Assembly: GCA_965218985.1 (NCBI GenBank)
Contig: CBDCMP010000004.1
Coordinates: 310,001 to 374,000, forward strand
Direction: 5' to 3'
DNA from: Pseudopedobacter sp965218985
GTDB lineage: Bacteria; Bacteroidota; Bacteroidia; Sphingobacteriales; Sphingobacteriaceae
DNA: 64,000 nt
Shown here: one piece after another, positions 54,401 through 61,611 of the stretch
Numbering within the stretch: position 1 is the stretch's first letter
Layout of the letters: the number at the start of each line of letters is the position of its first letter
Notes under the pieces: model-generated
Told to the model about the DNA's origin: nothing
What the model saw: only the letters and a program-made list of their open reading frames with translations
Database searches by the model: none
Translations under genes and position numbers: made by a program

Positions 54401-54866
54401 CTTCTGAATAATCAGTTTCTGTCAAGCAAAAGTCTAATATACCAATAAACAACTCTTTATCTGAATGATTTATAACTTGTAAAAGAAGATTAAAAAACGA
54501 ATTGGGAGAAAATCCAAAAGCTGAGAGTTTAAAAGAAGAAATATAATTTAAGATATCCCATTTCCAATATAACGAGATTGGAATGACACTATAATCTGAA
54601 TTAGGCTCTTCCGTTTCAAGATCGGGGTTTAGGATTAATGCTAATCCGGTACCGGGTATCTCTATTCTTAAAATTTCAGAAAAGCTTACTAAATCTAATT
54701 CGTAAAATGTGCCAGATTTATTTGAAGAACTATTATTTACCTGAAGATTTCTAAAATATATTCTATTTAACATCGTCTCGAAAGCATCGGAGATGAAGTT
54801 TAGTTTCTCAGGTATTTCGCCTAAGGTAATAACGGTGGACAATGGGGAATAAAATACATCTGCCAT
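48465..54866 (-). CDS. Giant beta-rich protein C, full copy (2,133 aa)
   Basis: No signal peptide. Residues 1-300 form an N-terminal domain (MADVFYSPLSTVITLGEIPE, later LPDTETGSLF.LE.GQLEQFVTDAKAKY). Residues about 300-1050 consist of amphipathic beta strands rich in Gly, Phe and Ile (ANGKLYRKFGNFAVEL, YYVSISGQLSFIADIPFLG, KLFILLGLPNTFIIEGQAG), like repeats of lipid-transfer or barrel-type proteins. The rest holds several beta-sandwich segments, including one like LamG near 1480-1600. I do not recognise the family. The part coding for about residues 600-1000 is visibly GC-richer than its neighbours. A truncated second copy lies at 58522-60843. The start is 6 bases after B1. Confidence 0.7.
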   Translation of the reverse strand: MADVFYSPLSTVITLGEIPEKLNFISDAFETMLNRIYFRNLQVNNSSSNKSGTFYELDLVSFSEILRIEIPGTGLALILNPDLETEEPNSDYSVIPISLYWKWDILNYISSFKLSAFGFSPNSFFNLLLQVINHSDKELFIGILDFCLTETDYSEEEQDLEDSPVPGPIPSQSFTPTYDYLPDTETGSLFLLELGQLEQFVTDAKAKYSSLAITQPLNSNPEIAYSDIRDAFTTEGVDIFTALFDLYIFDDTSLDNTLSQVSGVFSSFLGNDAIGFIKDLLIPQITATAQLSAGLEIPRSALLPLNLNNEIIPGDIKTRLIFDAGEFYFDSKAGFGFEETLALSFHPDTPKAQIANTGLIISFTYAKLDASTTSNIPEADVAGYPVDFVGLYVQHATIEFGKFGQPNPANTSAAIFADDLLIGTGGVSGTIGLEANGKLYRKFGNFAVELNAFSLSFRQNSITGSYIAGKLTIPKFTASGGGLAEIAIEAAIRDNGDFTIRALPQAEPYTITFPEVFELKVRSAAAGSVDGNYYVSISGQLSFIADIPFLGDILPKNIELTKLLIWDDGRIDFEGGSFKVPKTFRLHIGPVNMEVGNIAFGAYQRKLGGVERSYRYFSFDGMVNTGRAGINTTGNGLKYYFTVDDLELDHFISIDRLEIDLAIPGNDREKAAFLLNGFLSVSNPTQVGSVGNTEYTGSVAFSLPKLKIAGSAGMRLNPGVPAFVVDVGMDLPSAAPLGGTGLGIYSLRGLLAQHYLPSKSAVTPPLPETASWLDYYNAPPKGAGISKFANEPGFSVGAGMSLGTIFDSGWTFSSKLFILLGLPNTFIIEGQAGMLRKRIALNDDVDPPFRALIVFGDHAVRGNLSVNFNLPDDGRIFKLQGALDMAFFFNNASGWYLNIGKDQPESAQVRADILTLFKGHAFLMLSSRGIKAGAGIKFDFKKDFGPVSVGLGAFLNLGGFVTFKPVQIGGYIQVGGYAYLKVWKFKIGLSVAISLAVEAPHPFNIVGSLEVSVKVIFKRIRFKLEMSWHFNNDTTIIRSAQPLLQLPEESGGTMPAGAVNILSNESFSINYVLGNDIDVIPAPGQGTWKYDFENPEDARKVTIPLDSFIDIELLKPVKPGAIPLGGAANQLPIGYSELIPPQKGVSKQIKHEYEITGLEIYSWNNSSWVPYDVYKAVSAIVEANTGTGAINLDSLKPGYWQFMEPGKFNKIRLLSQHMFSYGAGQPLDENALDDKNFGKKDVFCFESVWEEQLINWKSIPADTGYPVELPFYINNFKFTLVGNIAAKVDYREGYSGNSLSLTGYTGSLEINLPQELAYVNLQFRENQHTLKVSFIKTRYVISRKLFRSIVVAIDEPVAIMQAPKNEPSPLLELKDNTVPINKILIEFLTAASPDYEGDLMMGNHYRLPDQYDMGDLPGYYRELETKKALAFVTFYNRSFTESEVVESVNGQLAGAIAKWSMYNNRELYSNRYALINGSPDFTESYYEIDDVNKIQQRRVYTFNVRTDGLKAVYYPNLKIENSSFAFGLTAIFSPFEIGLSTLFSKVKEDPESGFRTGYALHLCRTAVTNPNTTYPDAASIPEYSIWFTCYKESGSWGHQVSDKFTIDCNTSTLSKKQYKAIFVNVNRQSGMLDIYIDRILKAIVTIPAELAAYNPSAAQTWLDQLSYVEQETYSRVVENDMKEERMIEELQVLDNAINKTIQPVWRPDTTYAIKVKTRDVVDGQATPERKHVFGFKTAGPVGHFHQQSEKYQLLKEGDRQDEFKLASLKHYIDYERSFPDAQGRFDRSKPVFFHNPQVRLFFTQPYINAMFENWAAYNGQPAITSSLKLQLLNPSGNPIEQELIWNEPIELPVTPETADILPEDIKALYKLNSAAQQCGSVNLSFTRKIRQGTYEFPDLEANKLYTAVFSGVYGREGEALSTNEIHKFGFISSRYSDFIEQAGSFVLDGTPGEEKYAISKYQTNFSTAEINNRLKLLVNENTADDPADVLRYAEPYDRLIYGGIGFKTPDFPAGTEALLIINSAPDSSGEERLIGILLRNPEPFNEPKYTEELLENTVQLSISTEGNVLPASSFRYIHSGERSAVFITNEAMDIPFGLMQLKLIYKVFDGVGYEQLAEVYDSPAIDLQQYLTS

Positions 54867-54872
54867 AACAAT

Positions 54873-55637
54873 TTAATTAATAGGTGGTTCTAACTCTTTT
54901 ATTTTTATTTCTCCGTTATCTAATATCTTTATACTGTAGTTTTGATAAAAGTTGGTTAATCCCCCATCATCTCCCTCAAATTGAAAAATTTTTATTTCTT
55001 TATTTTTATCTATAAAAAAATATCTTTCTTTTTCATTATAAGGTTCGCTAATAATATTATAGACATTGATCACATTTGCCACATTAGTGACAGAATTATA
55101 GAGAATTAAATTCCCCGATGATTTGCATAGTCGTTTTTCTTCATAAAAGTTTGGAGGATATTTGACGCCGTCGTCATTAATTTGAGAATAATAACACTCG
55201 TATGGACCTATGCCCTCGAATTTATATCTTATACTATCTATCGAATTTGTTATTGAATCTACAAATGGTAATTTATCTTGTAATTTAATATAATTTATCT
55301 TTTTTATATCGAGACCTTTTATCGTCCTAATAGATGTTAAACGTTCGTAATAGCGATAGATTTTGAGAAATAAATTATTTACGTTTTTCCATTTCGGAGA
55401 GTCCCATCCATAAGATGTATCCAGATTTTCTAAATAAACGCTTCCAAAAGGTAATTTACTCGTCAGGGGATAAAGATCAGAACTATCTCCTACCACACTA
55501 TCTTCCGCATTCTTTAGAAATGCTGTTTCCAATTGGATACTGTCACTCTTACGATTAGACCTTTCTTTTTCTTCTTTTTTATTATCTTGACATGACAATA
55601 AAACAACTAATAGACATAAGTAAATTAGAATTTTCAT
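54873..55637 (-). CDS. Lipoprotein B, copy 1 (candidate immunity protein)
   Basis: A 254-residue protein with a lipoprotein signal (LIYLCLLVVLLSC, Cys16) and a charged linker, then a soluble domain with LPFGSVYLENLDTSYGWDSPKWKN, YKFEGIGPYECYYSQI and EGDDGGLTNFYQNYSIKI. It is a clear paralogue of the protein at 60866-61609; the conserved blocks are near-identical while the linkers and middle parts differ. No known domain. Its start codon touches the stop of gene A1, so the two are co-translated. A periplasmic lipoprotein tied to a peptidoglycan-peptidase-like protein is what one expects of an immunity protein (inference). Confidence 0.75.
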   Translation of the reverse strand: MKILIYLCLLVVLLSCQDNKKEEKERSNRKSDSIQLETAFLKNAEDSVVGDSSDLYPLTSKLPFGSVYLENLDTSYGWDSPKWKNVNNLFLKIYRYYERLTSIRTIKGLDIKKINYIKLQDKLPFVDSITNSIDSIRYKFEGIGPYECYYSQINDDGVKYPPNFYEEKRLCKSSGNLILYNSVTNVANVINVYNIISEPYNEKERYFFIDKNKEIKIFQFEGDDGGLTNFYQNYSIKILDNGEIKIKELEPPIN

Positions 55638-58405
55638 TATTTATCTTTATTTAAGTTTCCGAAATGAATATGGTTTTCATGTTTTATCAACGGAGTTACA
55701 TTTTTAAGATTTGCATACTTAGATTTTGTACCTACATAGATCGTATGGAATTTATAAAATCTCATAGCATCTATAATAGTCTGATTATTTAATATAGCCT
55801 GCTTATATTGTGCGTCATCTACATCAGGGATTTCTTTATTTGCCATAAAATTTTGATAGCGCATATCGAAAGATGCGCCACTCGCATGTGCTACGCTAGG
55901 ATAACATGTCCCATTAGAATAAGCTCCACCATTAAAATAATGGGTAAATTGGATAGTTTTTATTAATCCACCTAAAAAGGCGGCCATCACCTTGGGTGCT
56001 AAATACAGCCTTTCAGTGTGGATCAATATTGTTAGGGTTTGATTATTTATTATAAATGTCAGTTTTCTTAATTTTTCTCCATTAATTATAACTACTTGGA
56101 AAAGGTTAGGGTCGAATCTTACCATAAATATTTTTTCTCCTGAATAGGCGTATTTTGTGATTTCACCTCCATTATTATTTGTTACCCAAATATCCTTATT
56201 ATTATAATAATAAAAATCATAGATAGTATTTTCACCCGCTAAACCATCTTTTTTAGTCCCATTTGGAGGTACTGAAGTATATAAAGGAGCTCCTCTATAA
56301 GGTCTTTTTATTCCGTTTGAAACGCCCTCTATCTGAATTACCTCACACTCGCAAATCGGATACTCATTACCATTTTCATGATGGTATATATATTTTATTA
56401 GACTTCCCAGAGTTCCCGCTGTTATATCATTAACCTGTAACACTTCTCGCTTATTATGATATATATGAAACTCAACCTGATTTGTGGCATCAGGAATTTT
56501 ATTAGCTGAAAAGTCTTTGGAATTGTAGAAGAACCTATCCATACTGTAAACAATAATAGGCGAACCTGATTTGGTAGGCGCTGCATAAGCCAAATCACCA
56601 TTGCTATCCAAACCCTGTACTTTTAACTGATATTGATATATTGGTAAAGAAACCTGAGTTGAATCGGTGTAAAGTGCAGGAGCGTCTCCATACGGCTCTA
56701 AAAATAAATAGGTGTGATGTCCACTGTCTAAGGAATAAGCGGCTGTTTTAACTGCTTCCATTTCAGCCACTGTTAATCCTAAAAATAAAGCAGATTCTCT
56801 TTCTTTTAAAGTATTGCTCTGGCAATTCGTAATACTTATTATCTTGATGTCCTCCTCATGTGGTCCACTGCTATCCTTATTCTCAAACAGCCTGGTTTCA
56901 ATTGTTAAATACCTGCCTATCTTATCTGAAAAAGCTTTGCTGTTCAAATCCAGCTTGCTCACCTTGACAGGCTTGGGGTACTTTAATCCTGTGGTTCTGT
57001 ACTGAACCTTTAAATTTGAATAGAATAATACTGCTGCTTCATCCCAAAATGCACCATTGTTAGCTATGTATTTGAACCCTCCTTCATGATTATTGTTATT
57101 CAATTCTTCACCGATGTATACCGGATTTGAATTCTCTGCCTCTCTCAATTTTGAAGTGGGGTTGTTGAAATCATCAGGGATCAGATTTATGGAACAAAAA
57201 GCATGGTCATAATACCTGTTGTTTCTCACAAATGGGCTTGGGGAAGTTTGGTCTATGGCAGAATGAAAATAGTGCATTTTGACATAATACGGCTTCGATG
57301 GAATGGTAAGGTCGATATATTTTGTCCATCCGGGATTAGTATCATCAATCAAATCATCAAAAAAAGGAGTGTTTTGATTTTTTGATTTTAAACTTTTTGA
57401 TTCAATATAAATTAACGGTTTGATATTTCCATCTGTACGTAGTTTAAAGCTAAGATTGGTAATGTTTTCTAAGTAAATGATTGGCCAGCCTTCAGTATCG
57501 TAATTTTGGGATGTAGTGTTATGATTTAAAGCGATATATTGGTAATCCTGATAATAATTATAGGAATAGCCCTGGTCACTTCTGATGTCCAGATATAATC
57601 TATCTTTGGTAAAAAATTTAGAAAGAACATCTGTATATAGTTCAGCTTCCTTTTTTTTGATGGTTGTTTTGGTCTGACCAGAATAAGTGGAGGTGTTCAC
57701 TCCTGTTTTTTGGTATGATCCAAAAAAAGCTGTAGGATCAACGAAAGCCAAGATGGCTTCCTTTTTGGCTCTCAATGTTGATCCCGTTAAGTTGCTAACA
57801 TCTATGACTGTTTGGTTATTTTTAACAAATTCTATGTCGACAGTAATTTTTTCAGGTTCTAAAATGATTTCAAAACCGGTTTCTCCAGTAACAGATGAAA
57901 CAAATTCACCAAACCATTCCCCTTCCTTTATTTGAATCGGAGCTATGTTTATGTCTGAACTCCTGAATATCTCATTGATGCTCTTATCGGTGGACATGGA
58001 GTTGGTGTAGCCTAAAATCCCTGCTTCATATAATTCAACATCTAATCTCGCATTATATATTCTTTGGATGAATTCATTGTTTGTTGAACTCTTTTGCACT
58101 ATAGCCGTACCATCGGCTTTTAATAGACTTACTTTTAAGATTCCCCTGTATATATAATATTTCACTTTGGAATTGACTTTCTTGGAGCTTGAGATAGGTT
58201 CTAATATCACATTGACCAAAGCAGGATTTTCATTAGATTCTTGGACAACCATCATACAGTCTTCACATGCAAAGGCCGCGGCATCTTCTTCTAACTGAAA
58301 CCTTGAAGTCACATTATACTTGGTGGTTTCTTCACCATCCATTGGCCCATATTTATCGGATGGGCTCTGTACGGGCAGTTTGGTATGGTCAATGAAGAAA
58401 TGCAT
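55637..58405 (-). CDS. Large protein A, copy 1, with C-terminal LAS-type metallopeptidase
   Basis: A 922-residue protein without signal peptide. The N-terminus (MHFFIDHTKLPVQSP, then VKYYIYRGILKVSLL) and the long middle are beta-rich and unknown. The last 100 residues carry HASGASFD (His840, Asp847) and HENHIHFG (His912/His914), the zinc-ligand pattern of M15/M74 LAS peptidases such as VanY, endolysins and MepA, which cut peptidoglycan peptides. The second copy at 61612 is almost identical over the shared N-terminal 400 residues and diverges in the last 250. It is followed without gap by lipoprotein B1. The architecture fits a cell-wall-degrading effector. Confidence 0.75.
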   Translation of the reverse strand: MHFFIDHTKLPVQSPSDKYGPMDGEETTKYNVTSRFQLEEDAAAFACEDCMMVVQESNENPALVNVILEPISSSKKVNSKVKYYIYRGILKVSLLKADGTAIVQKSSTNNEFIQRIYNARLDVELYEAGILGYTNSMSTDKSINEIFRSSDINIAPIQIKEGEWFGEFVSSVTGETGFEIILEPEKITVDIEFVKNNQTVIDVSNLTGSTLRAKKEAILAFVDPTAFFGSYQKTGVNTSTYSGQTKTTIKKKEAELYTDVLSKFFTKDRLYLDIRSDQGYSYNYYQDYQYIALNHNTTSQNYDTEGWPIIYLENITNLSFKLRTDGNIKPLIYIESKSLKSKNQNTPFFDDLIDDTNPGWTKYIDLTIPSKPYYVKMHYFHSAIDQTSPSPFVRNNRYYDHAFCSINLIPDDFNNPTSKLREAENSNPVYIGEELNNNNHEGGFKYIANNGAFWDEAAVLFYSNLKVQYRTTGLKYPKPVKVSKLDLNSKAFSDKIGRYLTIETRLFENKDSSGPHEEDIKIISITNCQSNTLKERESALFLGLTVAEMEAVKTAAYSLDSGHHTYLFLEPYGDAPALYTDSTQVSLPIYQYQLKVQGLDSNGDLAYAAPTKSGSPIIVYSMDRFFYNSKDFSANKIPDATNQVEFHIYHNKREVLQVNDITAGTLGSLIKYIYHHENGNEYPICECEVIQIEGVSNGIKRPYRGAPLYTSVPPNGTKKDGLAGENTIYDFYYYNNKDIWVTNNNGGEITKYAYSGEKIFMVRFDPNLFQVVIINGEKLRKLTFIINNQTLTILIHTERLYLAPKVMAAFLGGLIKTIQFTHYFNGGAYSNGTCYPSVAHASGASFDMRYQNFMANKEIPDVDDAQYKQAILNNQTIIDAMRFYKFHTIYVGTKSKYANLKNVTPLIKHENHIHFGNLNKDK

Positions 58406-58466
58406 CGGACAAAAAATTTAGACCTTGAAATATGGGATCAAATTAGCTCATTGATGAGGCATTGTC

Positions 58467-58489
58467 AATACCACTAAAGTGGTATTTTT
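58467..58489 (+). terminator. Hairpin between the two cassettes
   Basis: AATACCACT (58467-58475) and AGTGGTATT (58478-58486) with a T run on the + strand. No + strand gene ends here; in the leftward direction the hairpin lacks a good T tract, so read-through from the second cassette into A1 is possible. Confidence 0.45.
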
Positions 58490-58521
58490 AAGTGACCCGG
58501 ACAGGGGGCTTATCTGTTTCT

Positions 58522-60843
58522 TTAAGGTGGTGTGGCCGGCCTGCGGAATTGGACAGGATCTGCATCAACGACCGCAGCGGCATCCTTTATGTCCCTTTTC
58601 GGGGCGGGAAGCGTGCCGAAACGCCCAGACCGTTTTTCAATGGTCAGGCTGCCTCTGCCAGCCCCATCCCCACATCCACCACAAAGGCAGGGACCCCCGG
58701 GTTCAACCGCATGCCCGCACTTCCGGCTATTTTCAGCTTGGGCAGCGAAAAGTCTACCGAACCGGTATATTCGGACGAGGCCACCGAGCCTCCCGTTGTG
58801 GGATTGGCGACACTCAGGAAACCGCTCAGCAGGAAGGCTGCCTTTTCTCTGTCGCCGCCCGGTATCGGCCAGGTCTATCTCCAGCCGGTCGATGCTGATG
58901 AAATGGTCCAGTGCAAGATCATCAACAGTGAAATAATATTTGATCCCATTACCAGTGGTGTTTATCCCGGCCCTTCCGGTGTTCACCATGCCATCGAAAG
59001 AGAAATAACGGTAGCTGCGTTCCACGCCCCCCAGTTTTCTTTGGTAGGCCCCGAAAGCGATATTGCCGACTTCCATGTTGACCGGCCCGATGTGCAGCCT
59101 GAAGGTTTTGGCCACCTTGAAGGACCCCCCTTCGAAACCGATCCTGCCGTCATCCCAGATGAGCAGTTTGGTGAGCTCTATGTTTTTGGGCAGGATGTCC
59201 CCCAGGAAAGGGATGTCTGCGATGAAGCTCAGCTGTCCGGAGATGGACACGTAATACCTGCCGTCTACGCTGCCTGCCTGCGCACTGCGTATTTTTAATT
59301 CGAAGACTTCTGGAAAAGTAATGGTATAGGGTTCGGATCGGGGTAAAGCTTTGATGGTGAAATCGCCATTGTCCCTTATCGCTGCTTCTATGGCCATCTC
59401 TGCCAGGCCGCCACCTGATGCCGTGAATTTGGGGATGGTGATTTTTCCTGTGATAAAGGAGTTGATGATGGCATTCTGCCGGAAGGTGATGGAAAATTCA
59501 TCCAGCTCGACAGCGAAATTGCCAAATTTTCGGTAAAGTTTGCCATTAGCTTCCAAACCGATAGTGCCAGAAACACCTCCTGTGCCAATCAATAAATCAT
59601 CTGCAAAAATTGCGGCACTGGTGTTCACGGGATTGGGCTGCCCGAATTTTCCAAATTCTATGGTTGCATGTTGCACATACAAACCCACAAAATCAACAGG
59701 GTAACCCGCTGCGTCTGCCTCGGGGATGTTTGAGGTGGTGCTTGCGTCCAGTTTCGCATAGGTGAAGCCGATGATGAGACCTGTATTTGCAATCTGGGCT
59801 TTGGGAGTGTCTGGATGGAAGCTGATGGCCAAGGTTTCCTGAAAACCGAAACCTGCCCTGGAATCGAAATAAAACTCTCCTGCATCAAAGATCAGCTTTG
59901 TTTTAACATCTCCAGGGATGATTTCATTATTTGAATTTAGAGGGATTAAGGCACTTCTTGGTATTTCTAAACCTGCGGAAAGCTGGGCGGTAGCTGAGAT
60001 TTGGGGGATGAGTAAATCTTTTATAAAACCTATGGCATCATTACCGAAGAATCGTGAAAAGATATCATTGACACTTTGTATGGCTATTTCTACACCATCT
60101 TCTAAATACATTTCAAAAATCGCTGTAAAAATGTTAATACCAGCACCTGCAAAAGCTGAAACAATATCTAAATATGCAATTTGTGGTTCGCTGTTTAGAG
60201 GTTGGGTGATAGCTAAAGTAGGATACTTTACTTTCGCATCGGTAACAAATTGCTCTAATTGACCACCATCTAATTCAAATAGAGAACCTGTAAAAGTATC
60301 TGGAATATAATCATAGGTGGCCGTGAACTCCTGAACAGGAACAGGCCCTGGATCTGGTGAATCTGCTAAATCTTCTTCTTCCTCGGTATATTCTATAGGG
60401 TTTAAACAAAAATCTAAGATATGGCCAAATAAATCTTGACCAGAATGGTTAGTGATTTGTAGAAATAAATCAAAGAAGGCACTTGGTTTGAAGGCAAAAG
60501 CTGAGCTTTTAAAAACAGAAATGTAATTTAAGATCTCCCATTTCCATGATAGAGAAATGGGAATTACACTGAAATTTGAACTTGCTCCCCCTGCCTCAAG
60601 ATCTGGATTTAAAATGAGCACTAAACCTGTGCCCGGAATTTCTAATTTTAATATTTCAGAAAAACTTATCAGTTCTAACTCGTAGAATGCGCCAGAATTT
60701 GTCAATGAATGATTTACCTGTAAACTTCTAAAATAGATTCTGTCTAAAAGTGTGCTTAATCCATTGTTAATAAAACTTAGGTCGGGCGGTAATTGATCTA
60801 AGTTGAAAATTGATGATAAAGGAGAATAAAATATTTCTGCCAT
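58522..60843 (-). pseudogene. Protein C, copy 2, truncated and frameshifted
   Basis: It starts with MAEIFYSPLSSIFNLDQLPP and follows C1 closely for about 655 residues (very high identity from 59,000 to 59,900, lower near the start). After RLEIDLA, near 58865, a frameshift leads into Arg/Gly-rich nonsense. In the restored frame the homology continues through EYTGSV and AGSAGMRLNPGVPAFVVDVG and ends at a TGA at 58644-58646, so the last two thirds of the 2,133-residue protein are missing. It is therefore a partial duplicate, probably left by the recombination that created the tandem cassettes. It could still make a 650-770-residue product. Confidence 0.7.
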
Positions 60844-60865
60844 GATAATTTACTTTTACATGTAA

Positions 60866-61609
60866 TTAAGGTTTCAACTCTTTTATTTTAATCTCACCAC
60901 TTTCTGATACCGTTATACTGTATTTTTGATAAAAATTTTCTACTCCACCCTCACCCCCTTCAAAAACAAATACTTTTATTACTTTATCAATTCCGATAAA
61001 AAAAAATCTCTCTTCATCATCATAAGGCTCACTAATAATACTGTGAATGTTAATTATTTTAGCAGTCTTAGAAACGGCATTATATAGAATTAAACTCCCT
61101 GAAGTTTCAAGACGTCTTTTATCATAATCAAAATTTGAGGGATAAGTCGTAGCTAAATTTTCAGTTATTTGAGCATAATAACATTCATAAGGACCTATAT
61201 TCTCAAATTTATATCTTATATAATTACTTTCGTTTGTTAAAGAATCTATAAAAGGTTTACTGTATTTTAATTTGATTGAGTCTATTTCTAATATTTCTGG
61301 TTTAGGTATGATTTTTAAATTATTTATTGATTCATAATAGCGATATATTTTTAAATTTAAATCATTTACATTTTTCCATTTAGGCGAGTCCCATCCATAT
61401 GACGTGTCAAGATTCTCTAAATAAATACTCCCAAATGGGAGTTTTCCGTTCAATTGATAAATCCCAAGACTATCTTTAACTTGATTTGGAATTGAATTAG
61501 TTATTGCATTTTTTTTTGCTTTAACTAAATTCTTTTTTTCATCCGTTTTAATATTACTATTACAAGAAAGAATGGGAATTAACATCCATAAATAATTTAA
61601 TTTTTTCAT
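60866..61609 (-). CDS. Lipoprotein B, copy 2 (candidate immunity protein)
   Basis: A 247-residue lipoprotein with signal LWMLIPILSC (Cys16). It shares LPFGSIYLENLDTSYGWDSP, YKFENIGPYECYYAQI and EGGEGGVENFYQKYSITV with copy 1 but differs over much of the rest; overall identity by eye is near 55-60%, clearly lower than that between the two A proteins' N-terminal halves. It starts 2 bases after gene A2 and ends 22 bases before C2. The faster divergence fits co-evolution with the divergent A C-termini. Confidence 0.75.
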   Translation of the reverse strand: MKKLNYLWMLIPILSCNSNIKTDEKKNLVKAKKNAITNSIPNQVKDSLGIYQLNGKLPFGSIYLENLDTSYGWDSPKWKNVNDLNLKIYRYYESINNLKIIPKPEILEIDSIKLKYSKPFIDSLTNESNYIRYKFENIGPYECYYAQITENLATTYPSNFDYDKRRLETSGSLILYNAVSKTAKIINIHSIISEPYDDEERFFFIGIDKVIKVFVFEGGEGGVENFYQKYSITVSESGEIKIKELKP

Positions 61610-61611
61610 GA

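Noticed and set aside
48465..54866. Assigning giant protein C to a named DUF or toxin family
   Set aside because: The strand-rich pattern resembles several uncharacterised large proteins, but no diagnostic motif could be read with confidence.
58492..59298. 268-residue + strand frame opposite the second C copy
   Set aside because: It is antisense to the homology with C1 and includes a frame shared with the antisense of that gene; composition artefact.
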